This document shows, one piece after another, positions 36,424 to 45,085 of a stretch of 53,035 nt of DNA. The position numbers and the translations under genes are program-made. The stretch covers positions 1 to 53,035 of the forward strand of contig JBKQTH010000051.1 of assembly GCA_052143275.1 (NCBI GenBank), written 5' to 3'. A model generated the notes under the pieces. That model did not search any database. It was given only the letters and a program-made list of their open reading frames with translations, and was not told the origin of the DNA. Every line of letters starts with the position of its first letter. Position 1 is the first letter of the stretch. The stretch comes from JAJPKE01 sp052143275. GTDB lineage: Bacteria > Chloroflexota > Ktedonobacteria > Ktedonobacterales > JADMIN01.

Positions 36424-36459
36424 TAAAAAAAGCTCCTCGTCCACCTGGGACGAGGAGCT
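36424..36459 (-). terminator. T-box terminator hairpin before trpS
   Basis: A perfect 12-bp stem (36459-36448 with 36442-36431) with a short loop is followed on the minus strand by a seven-T run. It overlaps the competing antiterminator, the normal layout of a transcriptional T-box. Confidence 0.93.
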
Positions 36460-36740
36460 GATGTAACAACCCCCGTGGTACCACCCACTTTCGAGCCGAC
36501 TCTAAATGCCTACATTCAAGATTCGGCTCCTCAAGGCACGTTCGGCTTCCACCGTTAGTGGAGCAGAAGATGTCTGGCCTCGATAACGGGAGGCACCCGG
36601 CAGACCCTACGTACATCACCCTGCCACGCTTAGGTCGCGGCTCACGAGGACCATTCAGCGCTGCTCCAGTGCCGGCTCCCACCATCCCGGTTCGCTTTGA
36701 CTGCAGCGATTCCGCTTACTTTTCCCGCTCATTGCCGTGG
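36424..36740 (-). ncRNA. T-box leader with Trp specifier upstream of trpS
   Basis: On the minus strand the leader shows all hallmark parts. An AGTAA word lies near 36714 and a GATGGTGGGAGCC apical element at 36672-36690. The specifier region GAA-TGG-TCC...GAGCC has the codon TGG at 36653-36651. The T-box sequence GGGTGGTACCACGGG is at 36486-36472. The leader ends with a strong terminator hairpin. Uncharged tRNA-Trp should pair with TGG and with the T-box bulge and favour antitermination. Boundaries are approximate; class and specifier are clear. Confidence 0.93.
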
Positions 36741-36770
36741 TCTATAAGTTGAATCTTCTAATTGGTGTAA

Positions 36771-36800
36771 AGTATACGTGCGATGGCTCGGGACTGTCAA
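36771..36800 (-). promoter_or_regulatory. Sigma70-type promoter of the T-box/trp transcript
   Basis: On the minus strand TTGACA (36800-36795) and TATACT (36776-36771) are 18 nt apart. The -35 box overlaps the last codons of the YqeY gene. Transcription should start near 36764, just upstream of the T-box. Confidence 0.8.
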
Positions 36801-37273
36801 GATGCCGTAAGCTCCCGCACGATCTGCTGCACACGACGTCCATCGGCACGGCCTTTGGTATCTCGCGAGGCAACTGGCATGACCTTGCGAAAGTCGTTGC
36901 CTTCGTGGGCAATTATGGCACGTACAGCCTGGCGCAACTCGTCATCCGACATTTGAGCCGGTAGGTACTCTTTAAGTAGGCTGGCCTCACGCTCTTCTTG
37001 CAAAGCACTCTCGGTCCGGCCGCCACTCCGATAGAACTGCGCGGCCTCATCACGCTGCTTTACCAGCTTTTCGATAATGCCGATACGATCCTGCTCCAAG
37101 AGAGGTACTCGAAAGCTAGCATGCTTCTCATCGGTGCGCGCTACCTCTTCCAGGTGGAAGGCATTTAGGGCTCCCCGCAGAGTATCCAGCCGTACCTGGT
37201 CCCGCTGGCGTTGAGCGTCCTTGATGTCGGTTCGCAGCCGTTCCTCAAGCGGTGATGTTTCCTGGTTGGCCAT
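36797..37273 (-). CDS. GatB/YqeY domain protein
   Basis: Protein of 158 aa, the stand-alone YqeY form of the domain found at the end of GatB. Family parts include LRTDIKDAQRQRD, RLDTLRGALNAFHLEE, and near the end NDFRKVMPVASRDTKGRADGRRV. A role in tRNA-dependent amidation has been proposed because of the GatB link, but the cellular function is not settled. The ATG at 37273 is preceded by a purine-rich stretch. Its 3' end contains the -35 box of the trpS leader promoter, so read-through from here into trpS is possible. Confidence 0.9.
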   Translation of the reverse strand: MANQETSPLEERLRTDIKDAQRQRDQVRLDTLRGALNAFHLEEVARTDEKHASFRVPLLEQDRIGIIEKLVKQRDEAAQFYRSGGRTESALQEEREASLLKEYLPAQMSDDELRQAVRAIIAHEGNDFRKVMPVASRDTKGRADGRRVQQIVRELTAS

Positions 37274-37386
37274 GAGTCTCTCTTCTCCTGCTCCTTGATC
37301 TGCCTTGAGTTGTCGTTGCAGCTTACTTGCTACTTGTTCGTTAAGGCATATTAAGTATGTATAGCGCTGACTTCGAACTTTCCTAC

Positions 37387-38277
37387 TTAGCTTCGGCTTT
37401 CGGCGGCAGGTAGATACGGTACGAACCCGCCAGATATGGCACCAGGGCCCGAAGATGGTGTACCGCCGTCGGAATGAACCGCTGGAGTGGTAACCTTAAA
37501 ATAGGCGTATGCGCCGCCGGACCCAAGCAGCAACATCAGCAGAATCACCAGAAAAGCTTTGCCAGCGCTGAAGCCGCTACTCTCTTCAGCTAGGTCTGTT
37601 TCCACTCCCTGCTGCCGTAGCCGTCTGGCTCGAAGCTCATCGAGACTCTGGCGTCCTCCGGCGCCATACCCGGACATCTCTGTGGCCACGCTTGAGCCGG
37701 GCCGTGGGCGGTTGGGCCTGACGCCAGGGTTGTTTTCTGCCCCAGGAAGCCGGCCATCCGGAGGACGATTGCGGGCAGCGGATGATCCACGTGGTGGCGA
37801 CCACATGTCCGGAGTGCCGCGCGTGGGTGGGCGTTGACCTCTTAGTCCGCGTTCGTCTATGCGCTCGTCTTTGGCATCATATCCAGGTCGGCGCGGATCA
37901 CGACCTCCGCCGCCTCGGTAGTCGCGACTTCCGCGGCCGCTGTGGCTATCGTAATCAGCATAATCCTCGCGGCCATGAGAGCGATTTCTGCCACTGCGGT
38001 CGAAGTCGCTGGATGAGCCCCGTTCGTCACCCGGGCGGCGGGCTCCGGCGCCGCCGGAGCGCCCACTGGATGAGCCCCGCCACTCGTCCTCACGCCTCGC
38101 GGGGCGCTGGCGCTCGGTCCGCTCGTAGCTGCGAGGATCAGGATCGCCCCGTCCAGTCCGTTCGCGGTCGTACGGTCGGCCGGGATTTCGCTCGCTACGA
38201 TCTGGATTATCTGCGCGGCTTCCCCGTGAGGACTGGCCTGGAGTCCAGGTCTCGTCCTCCCACCCAGGCTTTCCCAT
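37387..38277 (-). CDS. Arg/Gly/Asp-rich protein with one C-terminal membrane helix
   Basis: Protein of 296 aa that I do not recognise. Residues 1-210 are low complexity, rich in Arg, Gly, Asp, Ser and Pro, with many RG, RGG and GR words, and are probably disordered. A short charged helix (about 212-235) is followed by one hydrophobic segment (about 240-262) and a short Gly/Pro/Ser-rich tail. The likely arrangement is a long cytoplasmic disordered tail anchored by a single helix. GGGAGG precedes the ATG at 38277. RGG-type tails often bind RNA or form condensates in other proteins; here that is speculation. Confidence 0.7.
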   Translation of the reverse strand: MGKPGWEDETWTPGQSSRGSRADNPDRSERNPGRPYDRERTGRGDPDPRSYERTERQRPARREDEWRGSSSGRSGGAGARRPGDERGSSSDFDRSGRNRSHGREDYADYDSHSGRGSRDYRGGGGRDPRRPGYDAKDERIDERGLRGQRPPTRGTPDMWSPPRGSSAARNRPPDGRLPGAENNPGVRPNRPRPGSSVATEMSGYGAGGRQSLDELRARRLRQQGVETDLAEESSGFSAGKAFLVILLMLLLGSGGAYAYFKVTTPAVHSDGGTPSSGPGAISGGFVPYLPAAESRS

Positions 38278-38446
38278 CGTTTATTGCCTCCCAGGTTGTC
38301 TACTGTATGCAGCGGCTCTGGCTAGTCGCGAGAGAGTCGAGTAGAAGGTCGTCGCATCTTAGGCATACTCCATCACGGCGAGTGTACCATACTCTACAAT
38401 GGCGGTGTGTGAGGCAGTACTGGTAGCAGAGAATTATGCCGGTCTA

Positions 38447-39283
38447 CTACTCTTCATCAGGCTCTGGCGCTGGACGTCCTGGTCGAGACGGCGTCACTGA
38501 CTCGACGGCGCCTACGCTAAAACCGCCGATGGTCACCGATGAGCGTCTTGGTCGCTGGACCGGTATGGCTTCCAACACCTCGATGAGTGCCTGTACTTTG
38601 TTCGCCAGTGTCTCGGGCTTGCTACCCGCTCCTGAGAGAATGATGCCATCCGCGCCAAGGCGCACCAATGCTTTGACTGTATCAGCCTCCGGCGCCTCGT
38701 TGACCATGACCAGCGCGGGGAAGCGTAGCGTCTCGAATACCCAGCGAAGCCTGACAAATTCGCTAATAGTCAGCTTATCCAGCGGCTTCGAATCTTGGGG
38801 AAGCGGAACCAAGGCTGCCTGCGCTGGCAGAACATTTTCGGCCCGCAGTAACAGTAGGCCCAAGTCGTCCCTGGGGGTTTCTACAGTCACCACCAGATCA
38901 ATGTGCTCGACCTCATCGAAAACGGTGGCGGCGGGTGTCGTAGGACGCACCAGCATGAATCCGGCTCCCGCATCCGCTGCTGCGTGAAGGGCGCTCTCGG
39001 CCGCGGGACCGCCCGTATACTCAACTCCCCAGAGAGTAGCGCTGCTCTCAAGCGCGGCTTTCAGCCGGCTTATATCGGCATTGGGAACCCATCCACTGAT
39101 GAGAATGCCGTCTACTCCTGCCTTGGCTACGGCCTCAGCGCTGGCGACATCTCCAGCGGTCTGCATGACAAAGACCGCAGCCGGGCGGGGTTTGCGGGCC
39201 GAGGCAGCGGCTCGACCCATGAATCCAAGACGGCTTGTGGTAGTTTGACCAACCTGCTGTAACTTCTCGATGAGCTTGCCCAT
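38447..39283 (-). CDS. TIM-barrel-like protein of unknown function
   Basis: Protein of about 278 aa. Repeating beta-alpha units such as AKAGVDGILISGW, ADAGAGFMLV and VRLGADGIILSG recall TIM-barrel enzymes of the phosphate-binding type, but I see no known catalytic motif. The C-terminal 25 residues are Pro-rich with a terminal acidic run. The ATG at 39283 is preferred because GGAGGG lies 10 nt upstream; an ATG at 39301 lies before that site. The neighbours give no clear clue. It could be a catalytically changed or structural barrel protein. Confidence 0.65.
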   Translation of the reverse strand: MGKLIEKLQQVGQTTTSRLGFMGRAAASARKPRPAAVFVMQTAGDVASAEAVAKAGVDGILISGWVPNADISRLKAALESSATLWGVEYTGGPAAESALHAAADAGAGFMLVRPTTPAATVFDEVEHIDLVVTVETPRDDLGLLLLRAENVLPAQAALVPLPQDSKPLDKLTISEFVRLRWVFETLRFPALVMVNEAPEADTVKALVRLGADGIILSGAGSKPETLANKVQALIEVLEAIPVQRPRRSSVTIGGFSVGAVESVTPSRPGRPAPEPDEE

Positions 39284-39530
39284 CGTATACATACCCTCCA
39301 TCCGAATAGTTAGTCTCTGGACCGGGGCCCCGCAAGCTACTCGTTCGCGTGGGCTTTGCTCACAATAGCCTATTATACCAGCTTGTATAGCTCGCTAGCT
39401 ACACGAGCCGGCTGAGACGCTGGGAAATGACCACGAATGGCTGGCGTTCCATGTGATACCATGAGACCATGTGCAACACGGCCTTCTCCGTGAGGATAAT
39501 GAAGGGTACCAGAGAGGATGCGCATACCAT

Positions 39531-40133
39531 ATGCTGGAGCCGACCATTCCTATACTACTGCCTCTCTTCGAGGAGTTACGCGGGGAGCGCGTCCTGGTTC
39601 GACCCTACCGCGAGAGCGATGCCGATGCTCTGCAGGAAGCTGTTGCCGAGTCGCGTGAGCACGTGCGTCCCTGGCTGCCGTTTGCTGACGAGCATCAGAC
39701 GGTAGAGGAGAGCCGGATATTTATTCGGAGAGCTATGTCGCAGTGGTTAGTTCGTGAAAACCTCATGCTGGGACTGTTCGATTCCGAAACCGGTCGTTAT
39801 ATCGGCGGTACCGGGCTACATCCGCGGCAGTGGCAGCTGCGCTTCTTCGAGATTGGCTACTGGGTGCGCAAGTCCGCCGAGGGCAGAGGCTACGTCACTG
39901 AAGCGGTTAGGCTGCTTACTGATTACGCCTTTGACTCGCTGGCGGCAAATCGTATCGTGATTCGCTGCGATGCCCGGAATCTTCGGAGCGCTGCCGTGGC
40001 GCGGCGTCTGGGCTTCGTGCAGGAAGCGCTGCTACGCAACGATAGCATTGCCGAGGATGGTACAATTCGCAGCACCCTGGTCTTTGCCCTGACGCCCGAT
40101 GACCCTCGTTGGTCGACAACGCCGGCCCATTGA
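39531..40133 (+). CDS. GNAT-family N-acetyltransferase, RimJ/RimL type
   Basis: Protein of 200 aa. Family parts are LRGERVLVRPYRESDADAL at the start, FFEIGYWVRKSAEGRGYVTEAVRLL, which holds the acetyl-CoA pyrophosphate loop (here SAEGRGY), and RIVIRCDARNLRSAAVARRLGF near the end. RimJ/RimL enzymes acetylate protein N-termini or small amines. The ATG at 39531 fits the domain start; the frame extends to a GTG at 39471, and the 20 extra residues there look unlike the family. It is convergent with plsC, 9 nt apart. The substrate is unknown. Confidence 0.87.
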   Translation: MLEPTIPILLPLFEELRGERVLVRPYRESDADALQEAVAESREHVRPWLPFADEHQTVEESRIFIRRAMSQWLVRENLMLGLFDSETGRYIGGTGLHPRQWQLRFFEIGYWVRKSAEGRGYVTEAVRLLTDYAFDSLAANRIVIRCDARNLRSAAVARRLGFVQEALLRNDSIAEDGTIRSTLVFALTPDDPRWSTTPAH

Positions 40134-40142
40134 TTTACCGAT

Positions 40143-40877
40143 TCATTGGTCGGCCGGCGGTAGCATGGGGGGTCCCATAGCGACTATGTCGCCGTACGCA
40201 CCGCGGAATTCTCTGGGAAGCAGCGCAGCTATCTGGTACATGACCTGATCGGTCGCTTGCGCCACGCTGTCTCGGGTCCGCTTATCGCCCACCTGTTGAA
40301 CCACAAACGGCTGGCTGTAGCGAATCGTAACGGTGGGGCGAAACTTTTTGAATGCCATCTGGGTGCCGGAAATCGCCACCGCGACCACTGGGGCTCCAGT
40401 TCGCGTGGCGAGGTATCCGGCACCGGGGTGGGCCTGTTGCAGCATACCGTTGCCGCTGCGGTGTCCCTCGGGAAAGATTACTACGATTTCACCTGCGGCC
40501 AGCAGGCGCTCACCGATGCGAATGGCCTCACGATCACCTTCACCACGGCGTACCGGGAAGGCACCATCCATCCGTATAAAGCTGCCAAACAATGGTACTC
40601 CAAAGAGTTCAATTTTTGCCATGTAGTGCGCGACTCTGGGGACACGCAATGACGCGAGTGGAATATCCAGCCAATGGATGTGGTTCATTGCCAGAATCAC
40701 CGGGCCACTCTTTGGGATATTCTCTATCCCTTCGGTGCGCAAATTGACGATGAAAGGACTGATCAGTCCTACGACTAATCTGGTGAGGCCGTAGACTAAT
40801 GGGGATGCTTCTGCTACCCTGGGCTCAGGTTTGGCCGCGGCCGCGTTCGCCGCCCGACTGGTGTTTAGCGTCGTCAT
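40143..40877 (-). CDS. plsC: 1-acyl-sn-glycerol-3-phosphate acyltransferase
   Basis: Protein of 244 aa that adds the second acyl chain in phospholipid synthesis at the inner membrane face. The catalytic NHxxxxD motif is NHIHWLD (His66, Asp71), and the phosphate-binding motif is FPEGHRS. An Ala-rich N-terminal tail of about 25 residues precedes a hydrophobic segment near residue 28-45. Its start overlaps the cmk stop by 4 nt, a cmk-plsC pair seen in many bacteria. The call is firm for the family; substrate preference is assumed. Confidence 0.92.
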   Translation of the reverse strand: MTTLNTSRAANAAAAKPEPRVAEASPLVYGLTRLVVGLISPFIVNLRTEGIENIPKSGPVILAMNHIHWLDIPLASLRVPRVAHYMAKIELFGVPLFGSFIRMDGAFPVRRGEGDREAIRIGERLLAAGEIVVIFPEGHRSGNGMLQQAHPGAGYLATRTGAPVVAVAISGTQMAFKKFRPTVTIRYSQPFVVQQVGDKRTRDSVAQATDQVMYQIAALLPREFRGAYGDIVAMGPPMLPPADQ

Positions 40878-41569
40878 CTATCTTGCCCCTGGTTTCGCCG
40901 CTTGGCCATGATCTCTAGGATGATCCGTACCACATCGTCGGCCTCAAGATGGTCGTTATTCAAAATGACGGCGTCGCCGGCAACTCGTGTGTGAGGAGCA
41001 TCGATCGCATCACGTTGCGCGATCTCACGCTCAACAGTTGCAAGCGAGGGGCTATTTGATCCATGTATCGCTACCAGGTCGCCGTGCCTACGCTTGGCCC
41101 GCTCCAAAATGGAGGTCGTGAGGAATATCTTCAGGTCGGCCTCCGGCAGCACCACCGTGCCTATGTCCCGCCCAACCATCACCACCCCCTTCTCGTCTGC
41201 CATCTTTCGCATATGCTCAATGAGTGTTGTGCGTACAGGTTCATGGCTCGACACACCTGATACTGCCCCTTCTACTGAAGGCGTTCGCAGTTCGGGAGTA
41301 ATATCTTTGCCGTCTAACAGTACGGTATACTGCCGTCCGTCCGGTGTCGCCGGCGCCCCGATCTCGATGTGTATGGCGCGTGCCAATTCCCCGAGCGCCA
41401 GCGCGTCATCGGGCGGAATCTTGTTCTGGAGTGCTGCATAGGTCAGAGTTCGGTAAAACGCCCCAGTATCTACATAAAGATAGCCCAGTTGGCGGGCAAG
41501 ACGCTCACCAATGGTGCTCTTGCCAACACCGGCCGGGCCGTCGATTGCGATCTGCAGGTGAGTTCGCAT
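40874..41569 (-). CDS. cmk: Cytidylate kinase
   Basis: Protein of 231 aa that phosphorylates CMP and dCMP. The P-loop is GPAGVGKS, followed by YLYVDTGAFYRTLTYAAL; VGRDIGTVVLPEADLKIFLTTS and the arginines that follow match the family. GGAGGA precedes the ATG at 41569. It is the first gene of a two-gene operon with plsC and diverges from the gene at 41854. Confidence 0.96.
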   Translation of the reverse strand: MRTHLQIAIDGPAGVGKSTIGERLARQLGYLYVDTGAFYRTLTYAALQNKIPPDDALALGELARAIHIEIGAPATPDGRQYTVLLDGKDITPELRTPSVEGAVSGVSSHEPVRTTLIEHMRKMADEKGVVMVGRDIGTVVLPEADLKIFLTTSILERAKRRHGDLVAIHGSNSPSLATVEREIAQRDAIDAPHTRVAGDAVILNNDHLEADDVVRIILEIMAKRRNQGQDR

Positions 41570-41772
41570 GCCTCGCTTCCTCCATCATCGCCCCACATGG
41601 GCGATACCGGCACCCCAGCTAGGCACCTTTGGCCAAGTATCAGCGCTCATCACGCTCGGTGTTGCTGCGGGTACATCCTGCTCAGTATACCAACACATAG
41701 CATGGCCGCGAAAGAGGGAAGCCCGTTCTCCGTTAAATCACGGCGCCCCAGGCGTCATACATGAAGAATCGC

Positions 41773-41778
41773 TATAAT
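41773..41778 (+). promoter_or_regulatory. Consensus -10 box upstream of the beta-rich membrane protein gene
   Basis: TATAAT is a perfect -10 hexamer, but no good -35 box lies 17 nt before it. It lies inside the longer reading frame and before the GTG start at 41854, which supports the shorter protein. Confidence 0.4.
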
Positions 41779-41853
41779 TGCAATCTAGACTCTACGCATG
41801 TAACGGATACCCTTGAGCGGTGGCTACCAGTATTGAAATGGAGGAGACCCGCA

Positions 41854-42645
41854 GTGGCAAGCGGCTTCGACGGCAATACGAGAGATAAGCCAAGTGGAGT
41901 AGCCGGCCCGAGCGGTAATTCAAGCCCAGAAGCTGGCAGGAGTTTGCGCACACGAATCCTGGTAGTGAGCCTTCCACTACTTGTCATTGCGGCTATCTTG
42001 CTGTCCCTCGTGCTGTATACCGCCTCTCGCCCGTCGACCAGTGGGGGCGCATCCCATTCTTCTCCTGCGCCAACGACTACGTCCACTGGGAACCAGGCGA
42101 CCCCCAAGCCAGAAGTAGTCTATCAAGCGGACTGGACGCATGGGGCAAATGGCTGGACCATGCCGGCGCACTGGCATCTGGTCGACGGATATGTCGAGAA
42201 TGACGGGGGTGGGACCGAACCGCTCATGGTGCCGTACTATGTGACGTCACCTGACTACACGATTGAAGCTGATCTGACGGTGCAGAATGTACCCAACACA
42301 CAGGGGTCTCCTGCCTATGGCATCGAAGGGTTGAACGGTGGTGGGCAGCTCCAGTTTATAGGGGATATCGACAGCATCCAGACGAAAATCCACCATGGCT
42401 TTTCGGAACTCTATCTCACGCACGCCGAGCCAGGCGGCCAGCCGATATCTACGCAAGATGCTGCGATAACGTACGCTACGCTGACCTTTGCCGTCCAGGT
42501 ACAACGCGACAATGTAGGGTTCTGTATTGATGCCAACTGCCTATCCAATCTGAATAGCACGACACCCCTCTGGCCCATGCATATCGCTATAGAGGATCTC
42601 GGGGTGCAAATGACCCTCACCCGCCTGGTCATTACCAGCCCATAA
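41854..42645 (+). CDS. Single-pass membrane protein with extracytoplasmic beta-rich domain
   Basis: Protein of 263 aa. A Gly/Ser-rich cytoplasmic tail (1-30), one helix (about 33-56), a Ser/Thr/Pro linker (57-85), then a domain of about 175 residues that looks like a jelly roll (concanavalin/DUF1080-like), beginning VVYQADWTHGANGW. GTG 41854 is chosen because GGAGGAG lies 7 nt upstream; an ATG at 41761 opens the same frame but precedes a TATAAT box. The layout mirrors the protein at 15423-16256. Binding of a sugar is possible for such folds but not shown. Confidence 0.75.
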   Translation: MASGFDGNTRDKPSGVAGPSGNSSPEAGRSLRTRILVVSLPLLVIAAILLSLVLYTASRPSTSGGASHSSPAPTTTSTGNQATPKPEVVYQADWTHGANGWTMPAHWHLVDGYVENDGGGTEPLMVPYYVTSPDYTIEADLTVQNVPNTQGSPAYGIEGLNGGGQLQFIGDIDSIQTKIHHGFSELYLTHAEPGGQPISTQDAAITYATLTFAVQVQRDNVGFCIDANCLSNLNSTTPLWPMHIAIEDLGVQMTLTRLVITSP

Positions 42646-42691
42646 GGGGCTAGCTGGCGCCGGCGCCCAGGCGGCAGAGATCGACCTGTTC

Positions 42692-44929
42692 TCACTTAGC
42701 CAGGACTCTACGCAAGGTGGCTAAGACAGCGGCGGTTGCCCGGTTGCGTTCGATGTCTTCTTTGGATAGATCCGGGCTTCTGACGGTGACTGCCTGCTCG
42801 TACTCACGCAGACGCTGTACCGCGGTGGCTCGCCCTGCCTTTCCCGCCTGCGCTTTATAACGTAGAGCAAGCTGGTTCGCCAGTTCTGCATTCCGAGCTC
42901 GTGCAGCCGCAAGCATGCCTTCAGAGTAGAAAGCGGCATAACCGTCAAAGAAGCCGGCTCGGGTAGCGAGATCTCCGAGTCTATTGCCCACACCTTCCAC
43001 CAGTTCCAGCGCGCGGGCAATTCGATTCACTGCCCTCTCTAGATCGCCGTTGTCGAGGAGTAGACGGGCTTCGCTTTGGGTGGCTTCAGCCTCGCCCAGT
43101 ACATCGCCCATTCCGCGATAGAGACGGTTGGCCTCGGCAACAGCGTCCTCGGCAAGTTCGGTAGCGCTATTCAGGCGGTAGCCCTCAGCGAGCCCAAGAT
43201 ATGTTAGCGCTTGAGCAGCGACATCCTCAGTAACGCGCAACCTGGGCAACACATCTACATGCGCATTGATAGCTTCCTCGAGAAGTCCACGCCGCAGCAG
43301 TACACGTGCGAGACCTAGGCTCGCCACTGCTTGCTCCTGCGCCAACTCGCTTGCCAGTTGCTGGGCACGGTCATATCCTGCTACTGCCGAGTCCAGATTC
43401 TCGGCATGCAGCGCGGTCTCAGACTGTCCCAGTAGCGCCTCGATCACCGGTAGCACGTCGTTCTCTCTGGGGGCGGATTCTATAGCCTCCTGTGCGTGGC
43501 CGCGGGCGGCGTCAAGTTGATTAAGAGCAAGGTCAATTGCTTCCTGTAGAAGAGCGGCGGCACTCATTGGCCCTGGTTCGCCGGACTGCTGTATTCCTCG
43601 AGCCGCAAGTTCGTGTGCCCGAGCTGCCAGTGATATGGCTTCCTCGAGGTCGCCTTGAACCAGGGCCAGGCGTCCACGTTCTATGGTTGCCTGTGACGCC
43701 AGGGCAAAGCGCAAGTGGCGCTCCAGACTTTGTGACGCCTCCTCCAGAAGTGGAGTCGCCGCGTTAGCCTGACCGCGCAATCGGGCTAGCTGGCCCAGGC
43801 CAAGCATTGCCGCTGCCTCAATCGCCGGCTGTTCGGCCTGAGCGGCAGTGCCGCGAGCCTCTGCAAACAGATCCTCTGCCTTGCGTGGCGCACCTTTGCG
43901 GCGCTGCGCCTCCGCCGATCCTATCACTGCATGCGCATACGGAACCTGGGCCTTCACGAGCTTTAGGGCTCGTGCAGCGCGGTCAAACAGAGCAATTGCC
44001 TGAGTCAACTGGCCACGACGCATCTGTACCGCGCCCAGCACTCGATTGGATTCCGCCGTCCCCAAGGCACTTCCACCAGCGCTGTACTCGCCCTCGGCGC
44101 GCTGGCCATTTGCCAGCGCTTGATCGAGTTCGCCCCGATGCAAGGCTATCTCGGCCAGTCCCAGGGTCCCATCCGCGATTCCTAGTTCATATTCTATAGT
44201 GGTTGCCAGCTGAATGGCTTCGCCAAAAAGGGTGCCAGCCTCATCCATGTTTACTTCGGCCACCGCCAATCGACCTTGACCAACCAGGGTATCTACCTCG
44301 CCAAAGCGGTCGCGGGCGCTTCGATAGAGGTCCAGCGCCTGCCGGTAGGACGCGGCGGCTTCTTTAACGCGACCACGAGCTAAAAGCATGTCCGCCATCC
44401 CGCGTTCAGCATCGGCTTCCCCATAGCGATCACCGGCATCAGCGTAGAAGGTGCGCGCTCGTGTGTAATAGTCGGTCGCCTGCTTCAGTCGCCCGCGCTG
44501 CCGTTCGATATGACCCAGAGCCAGGGCGGAGCTGGCGCGACCACTAGCGCTCGCCACCTTGTCGAATAGGCGCGAAGCCAGGAAATAGTGCTCCCATGCC
44601 AGCTCGATTTGGCCGCGTTGCCGTTCGATGTGCCCCAGAGCCAGGGTAGCTGCCGCCTCCCCTGCCGGCGCATTGGCTGCCTTATGCAGTTCAATTGCCT
44701 GCCCGTAACTCGCTACCGCCTGGTCGACTGCTCCGTTTCGCCGCTGCACCTCCGCCAGCGCGGTACGGCTCCTGGCAGCGTGCTCGTAGTCGCCTCTCTG
44801 TTTGAAAGCGGACTCTGCGATGACGAGAGCCTCGGCGGCTTGCTCCAGGCGGCCCTCCGCCAGTGCCCGCTCTCCACTATGCAGCTCCGCCAGCGCCTCT
44901 TGCGTAATGGTATCCTCTGACTGTGCCAT
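42692..44929 (-). CDS. Large tetratricopeptide-repeat protein
   Basis: Protein of 745 aa made almost entirely of helical repeats of about 36-40 residues, with recurring words such as LALGHIERQRGRLKQATDYYTRA and AIELHKAANAPAGEAAATLALG. Two repeats near residues 90-150 are nearly identical in LALGHIERQRG, a sign of recent internal duplication. There is no signal peptide, membrane helix or enzyme domain. Such proteins are scaffolds that bind other proteins. It lies downstream of the PLD-like gene after a 156-nt gap. The partner is unknown. Confidence 0.87.
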   Translation of the reverse strand: MAQSEDTITQEALAELHSGERALAEGRLEQAAEALVIAESAFKQRGDYEHAARSRTALAEVQRRNGAVDQAVASYGQAIELHKAANAPAGEAAATLALGHIERQRGQIELAWEHYFLASRLFDKVASASGRASSALALGHIERQRGRLKQATDYYTRARTFYADAGDRYGEADAERGMADMLLARGRVKEAAASYRQALDLYRSARDRFGEVDTLVGQGRLAVAEVNMDEAGTLFGEAIQLATTIEYELGIADGTLGLAEIALHRGELDQALANGQRAEGEYSAGGSALGTAESNRVLGAVQMRRGQLTQAIALFDRAARALKLVKAQVPYAHAVIGSAEAQRRKGAPRKAEDLFAEARGTAAQAEQPAIEAAAMLGLGQLARLRGQANAATPLLEEASQSLERHLRFALASQATIERGRLALVQGDLEEAISLAARAHELAARGIQQSGEPGPMSAAALLQEAIDLALNQLDAARGHAQEAIESAPRENDVLPVIEALLGQSETALHAENLDSAVAGYDRAQQLASELAQEQAVASLGLARVLLRRGLLEEAINAHVDVLPRLRVTEDVAAQALTYLGLAEGYRLNSATELAEDAVAEANRLYRGMGDVLGEAEATQSEARLLLDNGDLERAVNRIARALELVEGVGNRLGDLATRAGFFDGYAAFYSEGMLAAARARNAELANQLALRYKAQAGKAGRATAVQRLREYEQAVTVRSPDLSKEDIERNRATAAVLATLRRVLAK

Positions 44930-45085
44930 GATCTGCCATCCTCACCTTTGCTGCCGGGTTACACATTCCTCTGGACACTGCGAACATCTAGAACTTAGTG
45001 TAGTACCACGCGGACACAAGCGTCAAAACCCGCGCCAGGCCTGCCAGCCATCGCCTGCGAGTCCCTGGTTTTCTGCTAGATTTAC

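Noticed and set aside
42655..42668. GC-rich palindrome between two convergent genes as a bidirectional terminator
   Set aside because: The stem is short with almost no loop and no T-run on either side, so it was not called.
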